Position numbers and translations under genes: made by a program. This document shows, one piece after another, positions 39,079 through 50,369 of a stretch of DNA of 64,000 bases. Every line of letters begins with the position of its first letter. Positions within the stretch are counted from its first letter, which is position 1. Under the pieces are notes generated by a model. It had not been told where the DNA came from. It was given only the letters and a program-made list of their open reading frames with translations, and ran no database searches. This DNA comes from Juglans regia. Taxonomy: Eukaryota > Streptophyta > Magnoliopsida > Fagales > Juglandaceae. The stretch lies in the NCBI RefSeq assembly GCF_001411555.2, contig NC_049903.1:12567234-12631233 (forward strand). Direction: 5' to 3'.

Positions 39079-39686
39079 TAGGGCTGTATAGAAACCGACG
39101 TCATCAGCCACCACCGACCGGCCGTGTCAGGAATCGGCCGGAACCGGTGGAGAACCGGTCGGCGTGCGGTAGTAATTTGAAGAAACCGACGTTCAGCGAT
39201 TCGGTCTCGGTTTGAAGCTGGACCGGACCGTTGAACCGACCGATATAATAAATTTTTTTTTAATATACCCTTATCGAAACGACGCCTAAGTGGAACGGCG
39301 TCGTTTATGTTAATAAGTATTACAATAGATAATGGAAACAACGCCGTTTGGCATTAAACCAAACGGCGTCGTTTTATTAGGGACGTAAGAAAAAAAAAAG
39401 TCTGAAATGACGCCGTTCCACTTAAACTTAAGTGGAACATCGTTGTTTCGAGATGAGTCGTCTTCTTCCCCAGCCCCTTCTTCTTCCTATTTCGAACTCT
39501 GCAACTCTCTCTCTCTCAGTCTCTCTCAATAGAACCGCCAGAGAACTGGCGCCGACCGAGAACAACCTCGATCGGTTCCTCCTCCCCATTGACTAGTTAT
39601 GGTTGATGCCTCCCCCTTTTTTTCAGACGTCGGTCGGCGTCGATTTTGTCCAAAAACCGCGCCGACGACGTCGATTTTCACCCCTA
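39079..39686. mobile_element. Non-autonomous hAT element with perfect 8-bp target duplication
   Basis: The ends are TAGGGCTGTATAGAAACCG and, inverted, TAGGGGTGAAAATCGACG. It is flanked by CTTTCGAG at 39071-39078 and 39687-39694. The interior is unusually GC-rich for this region, with several copies of ACGGCGTCGTTT or its complement and CCGGT-type words. No transposase frame is present. Confidence 0.85.
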
Positions 39687-39809
39687 CTTTCGAGGGTATA
39701 GAAGAAAGAGAAAATAATATATAAAAATAAGACAACTTTGGAACAGTTCACTCCAAATATGTTGATGAGCCGTAGCTTCACGCTCATATGCCTTCGTGCA
39801 ACTTGAGAG

Positions 39810-40017
39810 GTTTGGATTTAGAGATAAGTTGAGATGGATTGAAATAATTTGTTAATAGTAGAATAAAAATTGAATTATTTATTATAGTGTGAGAATTTGG
39901 GAATATTGTTTTAAAATTTGAAAAAGTTGAATTGTTTATTATATTTTGTGTGAGAATTTGAAAAAGTTATAATGATGAGATGAGGTGAGTTGAGGTGAGT
40001 TTTGAATCCAAACTTCT
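39810..40017. mobile_element. MITE family T
   Basis: GAGATAAGTTGAGATGGATTG on the left, the AT core (TTGAATTATTTATTATA), and GATGAGATGAGGTGAGTTG with ATCCAAAC on the right match the family. The terminal bases have decayed. Confidence 0.6.
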
Positions 40018-40411
40018 CCTGAAATTTACCTCACATTTGCTTAATTATACATAGCACTAGCATTTGGATAAACTAATGGCAGTGCTCTAAGATGAGTAAG
40101 AGCAAGACAATAATATTCACTATAAGAAAAACAGGTATTTGTAACTATTTTTTTTACGACGAAAAAAGATTATTTATTACTAAAATAAACTCATTTTAAC
40201 TGAAAATAATCATTTCGTTAAAAATAATTGATCGTAAATAAGCAGTTTTTTTATAGTAATTTCTTCTTTGCCTTAAAAGGATTATCACTAGCAGAAGTCT
40301 TTCATATATAAGTCTTTTAAGGCAAGACACATTGAGTCATTCTATTTTTCCCTGTTCTTTCCAGCTTCAAAAGTTGGTTTTCTTTTCTTGCACCCCATTC
40401 GACGATGCTAA

Positions 40412-41008
40412 GAGCATTTTCATCCCATGCCTCATATCACTGTTATACCTAAATTATAGAAAAGAATTTAGGAAAAAGCTCAAAAACTCCATTCCATCCC
40501 ATTTCCTACTTTAGGATTTTGATTTAGGGGATAAACTAGGAAATTACTATTCATTCCCTAAATAATCTTTTATTAATATTTTATTCTAATAAATAAAATA
40601 ATTTTTTCTTCCAATCAATTACACTTTCTCTTATATTCATATTTATTATAATTTTAACTAATAAGTTTAAAAATAATTTAAATAATTACTAAAATATAAA
40701 AATAATAATTTTAAAAATATTATCAAATCCGTAAAAAAATAATTTAAATTTTTGTTTAAAATATTCACTATAGTAAAAGTTCAAAACATAAGAAAAAATA
40801 TTAAGTAGTTAAGTTTGTAAATGGAAGTAAGAGAAAAAAATAATAAAGAAAGAATAGAAGAATATTATTTTAATAGAATAGATAAAAAAATAGGGAATGA
40901 GATGTAAAATATTTTTTAAAAATGAGTAAAATTTAGGATAAAATTATAGAAAATATCATTTTTAACTGAAATTTAAGAAAAAATTTAGAAAACCGAATAT
41001 GAATCCTC
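40412..41008. mobile_element. Harbinger-like non-autonomous element family H, copy 1
   Basis: It is 597 bp, starting GAGCATTTTCATCCCATG and ending, inverted, in GAGGATTCATATTCGG. Perfect TAA duplications flank it (40409-40411 and 41009-41011). It is closely similar along its whole length to the copy at 60918-61488, including the words CAATCAATTACACTTTCTC and GTTCAAAACATAAGAAAAA. No coding sequence. Confidence 0.8.
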
Positions 41009-41642
41009 TAATACTCTACTCATTTAATCGATCATTGTCTTATTCCTAATCCAATTATGATTTTTTTTTTGAGCCTTGTGTTATGGCTTATTAATTAAAG
41101 AAGAAAAACGTATAAGCTTTTGAGGCAGGCTCATGTTTTGAGAGTGTTTTTTGGATCACCGAACCTATCATCTCATGAAATTCTGATTTGCCATATTTTA
41201 TTTTGGGAAAAAGAATATAGACCACCTCAATTTTTTACCCAATTTATCTACAAACTCTCACTTTTGGCCATCAGCCCCTAAACTATTGAGAAATTAAAAA
41301 AAAAAAAAAACTCCCCATTAAGTTAATAAAATAAAATAAAATTTTCTAAAAATTATTATATTTTATGAAAAACAATTCATGTTTATCATTTTTCTATATA
41401 TTAAAAAATTAGCTTTCAAATTTATTTTTAACAAATTTTTGATTCTAAAGTTTTTCGAATATCTTTTTTTTTTTAACCTTTTTCTCAAGTATTTTCTGAA
41501 TTTCTATTTTTAGTAAGGGAATTTATGTCAATTAATTCTAGAGAAGTAGATTACAATTCTTTAATAATTGAGGGTGCGATTACCAAATTGAAAGTTTGAG
41601 GTGATATTTGTATTTTTTTTTCTTTTTTTTTTTGTGATAGAT

Positions 41643-41861
41643 TTCGTTTGTTTTCACAACTCATCTTAATTCATCTCATCTCATTATTATAACTTTTCTA
41701 AATTTTCACACAAAATAATATAAACAATTCAACATTTTCTAATTTTAAAATAAAAATAATATTAAAAAAATATTTTTTAATAATATTTTATTCAACTTTT
41801 AATTTTTATCTCAACTCAACTCAATTAATCTCATCTCATCTTATTTGTGAAAACAAACGAA
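41643..41861. mobile_element. MITE family T with perfect 17-bp terminal inverted repeats
   Basis: The left end TTCGTTTGTTTTCACAA is repeated exactly, inverted, at the right end. The interior carries the usual CATCTCATCTCATTATTATAA and AATAATATTTTATTCAACTTTT words. Confidence 0.8.
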
Positions 41862-41867
41862 TGCGAC

Positions 41868-42065
41868 CTCGTTTGTTTTTATAGTTAATCTCAAGTCATC
41901 TTATCTCATCTCATCATTATAATTTTCTCAAATTTTTACATAAAATAAAATAAAAAGTTTAATTTTTTAAAATATTAAAATAAAAATAATATTAAAAAAT
42001 ATATTTGATTCAATTTTTTTATTTTAATTTTAATTCATTTAATTTTATTTATAAAAACAAACGAG
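41868..42065. mobile_element. MITE family T, second copy beside the first
   Basis: The perfect 16-bp inverted ends CTCGTTTGTTTTTATA and the family core are present. It starts seven bases after the previous copy ends. Confidence 0.75.
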
Positions 42066-42559
42066 ACCAACAATAATTTATAAGAACATCTGATGCCTTT
42101 TTTGCTATTTCACAATAAAATTAAAACAACCATGCAATAAATATATTTGTCACAAATTTAGGAAAGAGATTGTTATTATAAAGAATCGTTCCCTAAACAA
42201 GAAAAGGATGGAGGATGCATGCAAGCAACGCATGCAGTAGCACATCACATTGGCATTGCAACAATTTTAGATGCTTATGACAAGAATCTGGCCCACGCTC
42301 CTATCAAATCAATCATGTCATCTAAAACAACGATGTAACATGTTTCCACGCTGACACGAAATTAGAAATCTAATTTAAATTTGTATAAAAAAAAATACGA
42401 ACATAATTTTCTATAGATTCATCTCTTTTATTAAATAAAATTTATATTCGTGTTAAAATTTTTAATATAAATTATTAAATCATTTTCAAGAAATCTTATT
42501 CCATTTTATATAAAAAAATAAAAATTTAAAAGAATTCAATCACCGTATCTTTAAAAAAA

Positions 42560-42722
42560 ATAATACTTACAATCGTGAATAGTGTCGTACAGTCATTTTA
42601 AAAAAAATAAATAAGTACGGATTCATATGAAAAGAAATTAATTTTTTAATAATGAATCTTACTTTTTTTTAAAACGATTATACGACACTTGCACACTTCA
42701 CAATTATATGTAATATTACTCG
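42560..42722. mobile_element. Fold-back MITE family F
   Basis: The left GTGTCGTACAGTCATTTT and right AAAACGATTATACGACAC halves are complementary. The centre TTAATTTTTTAATAATGA and the right end ATATGTAATATTACTCG match the other family F copies. Confidence 0.6.
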
Positions 42723-42745
42723 TCTTTAAAATTAGAGTTTTGCTA

Positions 42746-42948
42746 CTCAACCTCCACCACACTCCACACTTTTTTAAATTTTTTAAATTTTTAATATTTT
42801 TTTTAAATTTTTTTTGAGTTTATTCTTTTTAAATTATTTCAAATTTTTTATTCATTATTCATATAATAAATATTTAATAAAAGAAAAAAATAATAAAAAT
42901 TAAAAATAATGTGGAGTGTGGAGGTTGTGTGAATAGTAAGAGGTTGAG
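42746..42948. mobile_element. Palindromic MITE with TA duplication
   Basis: The left end CTCAACCTCC...ACACTCCACAC and the right end, inverted, CTCAACCTC...CCTCCACACTCCACA surround an AT-rich core. TA flanks both sides (42744-42745 and 42949-42950), which fits a Stowaway/Tc1-mariner type by duplication length. The ends are not the canonical CTCCCTCC. Confidence 0.6.
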
Positions 42949-43107
42949 TAGATTTTTTGTTAAAATTAAGAATTTATTGCAAAATTTCTTTAAATTCTTT
43001 CTTATTTTGAATCTTATTGATTTATTATTAAAATAATAAAATATTGAGTTCGCAAAGAAGAATAAAGTGATGGCTCATAAAAGAGGCTCCATAATAGCCA
43101 GCTTGCA

Positions 43108-43310
43108 CATTCTTAAATCTGGTTTCAAAATTCATATCAATTTATTTTATTTAATTATTATAATTATTTTAAATTTTTAAATAAAATATAATAAATAATT
43201 CAATTTTTTTAACTCTCAAAATAAAAATAATATTTTATTCAACTTTTAACTCTTATTTCATTTTATTTTATTTCAATTTATTATCTAAATCTTACTTTAC
43301 CCTCTCCATA
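43108..43310. mobile_element. MITE family T remnant
   Basis: AAATATAATAAATAATTCAATTTTT and AATAATATTTTATTCAACTTTTAACTCTTA-like words are shared with family T. The termini are not clear. Confidence 0.45.
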
Positions 43311-44051
43311 TCTCTCTATTTGTAAGTATTAATGATACTATTGTACCATGCATCTAGCATTTTTTTATACATTTTTTTTTTATAAATTTAATATAATGAA
43401 AATTTTGTCACCCCAAACTTTTTTCTCTTAAAAAATATCTTTCACAAAAATTAAAACTTTAAAAATAAAATTGAAGTATAGGTAATTTTTTTATAAATAA
43501 AAAAGGACAATAAAATTTATTTTCTCAACTTTTTCTCTCTTTTAAAAGAACAATTCTATACAACTTTCTCATTATCCGTATATTATATATTTTTAAAATT
43601 TTTAAATTTTTTTAAAATCGTTTATAATATTTATTTATTTATTTTTTCTCTTTATTGCAGTGAGCACAACAAAGGAAAAAAGAGCACTGCAACGTTTGTA
43701 GTAGAAGACACATAAGAGCGGTGAAGTGACTGGAGTCGTTGTCTCATTCACTAGTTTTTGAGGAAGTAATAACAACAACAGAGACTAAGAAAGATTTTCT
43801 AGGAAATGAAAATGACAGACAGAGATATAAAGGTTAAGGATTCATAATAAGACCGACTAGATTAGCAAATCGGTGACTATAGATTTAGGAGAAGATAAAC
43901 CCAAACCGCAAGATGAAAAAGACGTGTGGAAGCTACGATGACAAGAATCAAACAGCAGCAGCAAGTACAGCTATGATAAACATCCAGCTACTTTCATTCC
44001 TCCCATGTCCACTTCAGTTTCCGAGAAAAACCCATCAACCGGGCCCTTAAA

Positions 44052-47000
44052 ATGGGGCTGGGAACCGGAGAAGCAGGCTCGGCAACCTTATTATCTTCAG
44101 GTGAGAGCAACGTCATGAGTCCCGAAGACAAGACCGGCACCACCACCACCACCAACAAGGACGTAAGGGACAAGGAAATTGCTCAATACAATGCCGATGC
44201 CCGGCTCATGGCTGAGTTTGAGCAGTCTAGTGGTTCGGGTAAGTCTTTTAACTACTCAAGATCAGTACTGCATGCTCCACAATCTGTGCCTGAAGAACAA
44301 TTAATAACTGCGTATCTGTCCAGAATACAAAGAGGTGGTCTAATTCAGCCCTTTGGATGCTTGCTTGCAATTGAGGAACCCACTTTTAGAATCATCGCTT
44401 ATAGTGAAAATTGCTTGGAACTGCTGGCTTTAGACAGCCAATTCGAGTCAAAAGAGTTTAAAGGTTTGCTTGGAATTGATGCTAGAACCTTGTTTACGCC
44501 TTCTTCAGGGGCTTTATTGGAGAAAGCTGCCTCGTCTAGGGAGATTTCGCTGTTAAACCCTGTTTGGGTCTACTCTACGAGTATCCAAAAGCCATTTTAT
44601 GCCATACTACATAGAATTGATGTGGGGATTGTGATTGATTTGGAGCCCGCACAGTCGGATGATCCTGCATTGTCCCTTGTTGGGGCAGTGCAATCACAGA
44701 AACTGGTTATTCGGGCGATTTCTAGACTGCAGTCAGTCCCTGGGGGAAATATTGGTGCGCTGTGTGATACAGTTGTGGAGGATGTTCAGAAGCTCACAGG
44801 ATATGACAGGGTTATGGTTTATAAGTTCCATGATGACGATCATGGTGAAGTTGTATCTGAAATCAGAAGATCAGATTTGGAACCCTACTTGGGTTTACAT
44901 TATCCTGCCATAGATATCCCTCAAGCTGCTCGCTTCTTATTCAAGCAGAATCGAGTGCGAATAATTTGTGATTGCCATGCAAATCCCGTAAGCATCATTC
45001 AAAGTGAAGAATTAAAGCGGCCTCTTTGTTTGGTCAATTCAACACTTCGGGCACCACATGGATGCCACACGCAGTACATGGCGAATATGGGCTCCAATGC
45101 CTCATTGGTGATGGCAGTTATTATCAATGCAAACGATTCGTCAAAGCTTTGGGGGTTGGTAGTAGGCCACCACACTTCCTCACGCTATGTCCCTTTCCCC
45201 ATTCGCTATGCATGCGAGTTCCTTATGCTGGCATTTGGACATCAGCTATGCATGGAGCTTCAACTGGCATCACAATTGGCAGAGAATAAAATTATCAGGA
45301 CACAAACCTTATTATGTGACATGCTTCTCCGGGATGTCCCATGTGGTGTCGTCACTCAGTCTCCTAGTATCATGGATCTTGTTAAGTGTGATGGGGCTGC
45401 ATTGCTTTATGATGGGAGATGTTGGCTGGTGGGTGTGACTCCAACTGAATCACAGGTGAAAGATATTGCAGGGTGGCTGCTTACTAATCATGGAGATTCC
45501 ACGGGACTGAGTACAGATAGTTTGGCTGATGCTGGTTACCCTGGTGCCGCTTTACTCGGTGATGAAGTTTGTGGCATGGCTTCTGCAAGAATCACTTCAA
45601 AGGATTTCTTGTTCTGGTTTAGGTCTCACACTGCAAAGGAAGTAATATGGGGAGGAGCCAAGCATCAACCGGATGGTAAAGATGATGGCAAAAAAATGCA
45701 CCCAAGATCGTCATTTAAAGCTTTTCTTGAAGTAGTAAAAAGTAGAAGTATGCTTTGGGAGGTTTCAGAAATCAATGCAATTCATTCTCTACAAGTTATT
45801 ATGAGAGACTCGTTACAGGATATGGAGGACTGTGGTTCTAAGGTATTGAAAAAAATTCAGCAGGGTGATACTGGTATGCAGGGGATATATGAACTCAGTT
45901 CAGCGGCATATGAAATGGGTAGATTGATTGAGACAGCTACAGTTCCTATTTTTGGGGTTGATTCGGATGGTCTCATCAATGGATGGAACGGAAAAATTGC
46001 TGAATTAATAGGATTGCAAGCTAGCGAAGCCATGGGGAAGTCCCTGGTTAGTGAAGTTGTTCATGAGGACTCACGTGGAACTGTTGAGAATCTTCTATGC
46101 AGAGCATTGCAAGGTAAAACCATTTTTAACATTAGTGAATATTCATTGATTGCTACCGGACTCAAATGGCATAGTAAACTATCTTGCCTTCCTAAAATTT
46201 GTATGATGCAAAGAGGTTGCTAAATGATGTAACTTATATGACTTGTGTTATCAGTTATTTCATTAAAGATCCAACTGCATTAAAAACCCTATTCCTTAAA
46301 GGGAACTCAATGGGGATTTTTCCTTACATGAATACATCCCTTTGGAGCACACAAGTATATAATTTTTTGTTTTTTTGGTGTCATGAGCATTACTTTCAGT
46401 TATATGACTGTAAAGATAGAAGTTCTTCTTCATGTCACCGTCATAAATTGTTTTAGGAAAATATTTGGTAAGATATATGAGATGCGTGTTTATTTTTTTA
46501 CGTTGTCTCGTAAGTCCCTAGCCTCCATCTTGTTTCTCTTTCCATTTTTCTTAGATTTTCCGTATTGGTATAATCTTTAGCCAACTTCTATATTATCCAG
46601 GTGAGGAGGACAGAAACATTGAATTAAAACTTAAAAACTTTGGGGTTGATCAGAATAAGTCAGTTGTATACATTGTGGTCAATGCCTGCAGAAGTAAGGA
46701 TTACACAAACAACATTGTCGGTGTGTGCTTTGTTGGTCAAGATGTTACATCGGAGAAAGTTATTATGGATAAATTCATCCGCATGCAAGGGGATTATGAG
46801 TCTATCATACAAAGTCTGAATCCATTGATTCCACCTATATTTGCTTCTGATGAGAATGCCTGCTGCTCTGTATGGAATGCAGCCATGGAAAAGCTAACTG
46901 GTTGGAGGAGAGATGAAGTCATGGGTAAAATGCTTCTTGGGGAAATCTTTGGAAGTTTCTGTCGGCTGAAAGGTCAAGACACACTAACTAAATTTATGAT

Positions 47001-48933
47001 TTTATTGTATCGAGGAATTAGTGGTCATGATACTGAGAAGTGCCCTTTTGAGTTTTTTGATAAAGATGGAAAATTTGTGGAGGTAGTCGTAACAGCAAAC
47101 AAGAGGACTAATGCAGGTGGGCATGTAATTGGCTGTTTCTGCTTCTTGCAGATTGTTAAGCATGAACTGGAACAGGCTTTAGAAGGATGCTGGCAAAAGG
47201 ATAGGGAACAGCGGTTGGCTTATGTCCGGCAAGAAATGAAAAATCCTCTGAGTGGTATTCGCTTTACCCACAGACTCCTCGAAAATACAGCTGTTTCAGA
47301 ACGTCAAAAGCAATTTCTTGACACTAGTGATGCATGTGAAAGACAGATCATGACAATCATTGAGGATATGGACTTCGAAAGTACAGGGGAAGGGTGAGTC
47401 TTCTTATTGTGGGTCCATGATATGCATGATTTTGGGTCTCAAGTTCTTTACACATAATTGCAACCAATAAACCATAGAAACCAACTAAATATATTATAGC
47501 AAAGGAGATTAGAAATCTAAGATCTTCAGTAGAAGGACCTTGCAATTTACTTTTTAAGAAAATATATTTGCAATCTTAAATTGTGTAACCGCCGCGTAAT
47601 CGCTTTGAAAAAAGTGAATAAAACATGGGATCTACACAAAAAAAATTAATTTTTTAATAGTAGACTCCCATCTTTTTGAAAGTAATTACGCGACATTTAC
47701 GAATTTCACGGTTGTATGTAGAATTACTCGACACCACTTTCTATAGACCTCTCATATTTGTCATGATTCTTGGCACTGATAATGAACCTATGCGGCAATA
47801 CCTCAAAAGTGTCTAATATCTAATCCTGGTCATGGCAGTAGCCTGCAGCTAAACATGGAAGAATTTCTCTTGGGAAATGTTTTGGATGCCATTGTCAGTC
47901 AAGTCATGATCTTGCTAAGAGAAAGGAATTTAAAGCTTTTTCATGAGATTCCAGAAGAAATCAAAGCACTATCTCTGTATGGTGATCAAATCAGGCTTCA
48001 ACTGGTCTTGTCAAACTTCTTGCTTAATGTGGTGCATTACGCATCTTCTCCTGCTGGCTGGGTGGAAATTAAAATTTCACCTGGTCTGAAGCTTATACAG
48101 GATGGCAATGAATGTATTCGTTTACAATTCAGGTACCCAACCACAACTTTTCACTTGTGAATATTCACATTGTATGTTAAAAATCCTAGTTGCACATCTC
48201 TCTCACACCTCACACACATCTTTTAGACCACTTAATGCAATGATGACCTTTTATCTGTGCGCTTCTCCATTTCCCTTTTCCTTATAATTTTGATCATAAT
48301 CTCCTTTCTTTTTTTTTTTTTGGTCGGGAAACCTCTCCAAGGCAGGGCCGTTCGGACCCATCCCTGCAGAGTAAACTCCAGTCTTGTGACATAAGAGACA
48401 AGACTAGATATTTGATCATAATCACGAGAGGTTGGGATAGTAAGTTGAGATGAGATAAATTGAGATGAAAGTTGAATAAAATATTATTAGAATATTATTT
48501 TTTAATATTATTATTATTATTTTTGGATTTAAAAAAGTTGAATTGTTTATTATATTTTGTTTGAGAATTTAAAAAAGTTGTAATAATTAAATGAGATGAG
48601 ATGAGATGAGATGAAATGTATTTTTGTATCCAAACCTACAAAATAAATAAGATAAATACAGACTAAAAATTTAATTCTTGTGCATGTAGAATGACACACC
48701 CTGGGCAAGGCCTTCCTTCTGCTCTTATCCAAGATATGTTTGAAGGAGGAAACCAGTGGACAACACAGGAAGGCTTTGGGCTCAAGCTGTCTCGGAGACT
48801 TCTCGACAGGATGAATGGTCAGGTCCAGTATGTTAGAGAGCATAATAAATGCTATTTCCTCATTGACCTTGAACTTAAAACGAAGAAAGAAAGGGAAAAA
48901 CGTTCACAGGCAGATAAAACCAGGATGACTTGA
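44052..48933 (+). CDS. PHYE: Phytochrome E
   Basis: This is a red/far-red photoreceptor that carries phytochromobilin and moves to the nucleus in light. Exons: 44052-46113, 46601-47393, 47842-48132 and 48690-48933 (stop TGA), all in frame, 1129 aa (about 1112 in Arabidopsis PHYE). Four exons is the usual PHY layout. Domains: N-terminal extension, PAS about 75-190, GAF about 222-400 with the chromophore cysteine C338 in [11 protein letters not shown] and D288-I-P in [17 protein letters not shown] about 415-595, two C-terminal PAS domains about 620-740 and 754-870, then a histidine-kinase-related region. Its H-box ([12 protein letters not shown]) lacks the phospho-accepting histidine, as usual in plant phytochromes. 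The acceptor at 47841 was chosen because the one at 47848 gives a stop. PHYE is assigned rather than PHYB because of the close match to PHYE-specific stretches. Confidence 0.96.
47572..47736. mobile_element. Fold-back MITE family F in a PHYE intron
   Basis: The left arm ACCGCCGCGTAATCGCTTTG and the right arm AAAGTAATTACGCGACATTT are largely complementary. It ends GGTTGTATGTAGAATTACTCG, as in the other copies. Confidence 0.65.
48302..48410 (-). mobile_element. Short retroposon with 13-bp target duplication in a PHYE intron
   Basis: TTTGATCATAATC at 48289-48301 is repeated exactly at 48411-48423. The insert begins with a long T run (poly(A) on the minus strand), followed by about 90 bp of GC-richer sequence (GGTCGGGAAACCTCTCC...). 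It looks like the 3' part of a SINE unrelated to family S. Confidence 0.7.
48430..48636. mobile_element. MITE family T in a PHYE intron
   Basis: GGTTGGGATAGTAAGTTGAGATG, the AT core and GAGATGAGATGAGATGAAATG followed by ATCCAAACC match family T. It lies directly beside the retroposon at 48302-48410. Confidence 0.65.
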
Positions 48934-50369
48934 CTGTCAAGCAGATTACCTGCACAGCCACCTCAATTATATATATGGGTATGTCAGGAAAATTCTGGTA
49001 AGACCTCCATGGTTTATTATAAGTTAATCGTTCCCGGGACCATAGTTTTGACTACCAATCCTAGCCATTGATATTCTAACTGTTTCTTTATTATGTGCTG
49101 CTGGATTTTTGTATAAACGTTTTGTTGATATATGTATATATGCGTGTACACCGTATTCTCCTGTTTAAGGTATTGCTTGGATGGTGAGTTGAGTTGAGTT
49201 GACATAAAAGTTGAATAAAATATTATTTTTTAATATTATAATTGTTTTAAAATTTGAAAAAATTAAATTGTTTAGTATATTTTGTGAGAATTTAAAAAAA
49301 TTATAATAATAAAATAAGATGAGATGAGATAAAATGAAGCATTTCTTGTATACAAACCGAGTCTAAATATATGTGCTAGTCGATATCTTAGATTTTTATC
49401 CATTTAGATAGTAAATGTATCTTATTACATTTCATCATTATAATTATTTCTACACAATATAATAAATAATTTAATTTTTTTAAATTTTAAAATAATAATA
49501 TTAAAAAAATAATATTTTATTCAATTTTAAACTTATTATTCAAACTACACCTCTTATCCGAGTGTAGTATGAATGCATATTTTAAGTTTAAGAATTTAGT
49601 GAGGGCATAAGCTAATAGACATCATCAAGAATAAAGTTTATTTTCACGTGCCAAATATATATATATATATAATTTAGAACAGGAACCCATAAAAAAAGGA
49701 ACAGATGAAGGGCTTCTTATCGTGGGAGTTGTTTTCAACATGTACACTTGCTATGTCCGTAATCAGGCAACAATAATTGTGTTTATTGGAATGGCTGTAG
49801 GGAATATTTTTACAAAATATATAGATATAAGCAGGCATGGCATGGCATGGCATGCCTCTACACAACGCGAATTTTCTACTCAAGAACACCGAATACATAG
49901 GATCGAACCCACCATCCCCTTCCCTTCTCTCTCCCCAAACTATACAATTATGCAGTCCATGCTAAATCGGCCGCCCTCAAAAGCTCACATCTACCCACGT
50001 AAACATCAGAATTAACAAGTAATACATCGCCAAATGTCAACATAATGGAGGCCAGACTGAAAAGAGCAGATAAATCATTGTAGCACAAACACTGATACTG
50101 CATTTGCCACCTCAGATGATTCAGTTCGCTCATGGTTTGCTGTTGCTCCTCCCTTGTTGCATATTAAGCCAGTGATCTGCACCTCATATCACCAAAATGC
50201 TCCTACAGCTTCTTCCAAAGCTCTCTATCAAAACTTGGGAAGTAATAACATACAAAATCTTCATTTTTTTTTTTTTTTTTTTTGGGTGGGTGGGGGTTCT
50301 GATACTCATTTCTTCCTAGAGATTTATACAGTTGATTATGTACGCAAAAGTTAGTATTCACAGTCACCA
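48934..50369. other. Gap between convergent PHYE and MEI2-like genes
   Basis: It holds both 3' UTRs and two family T copies (about 49172-49365 and 49415-49553). A TA repeat lies near 49658 and a T run followed by a G run near 50265-50295. No further gene is seen. Confidence 0.6.
49172..49553. mobile_element. Two MITE family T copies
   Basis: The first copy (about 49172-49365) has GGATGGTGAGTTGAGTTGAG on the left and GATGAGATGAGATAAAATGAAG on the right. The second (about 49415-49553) retains only the core words AATATAATAAATAATTTAATT and AATATTTTATTCAATTTTA. Confidence 0.55.
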
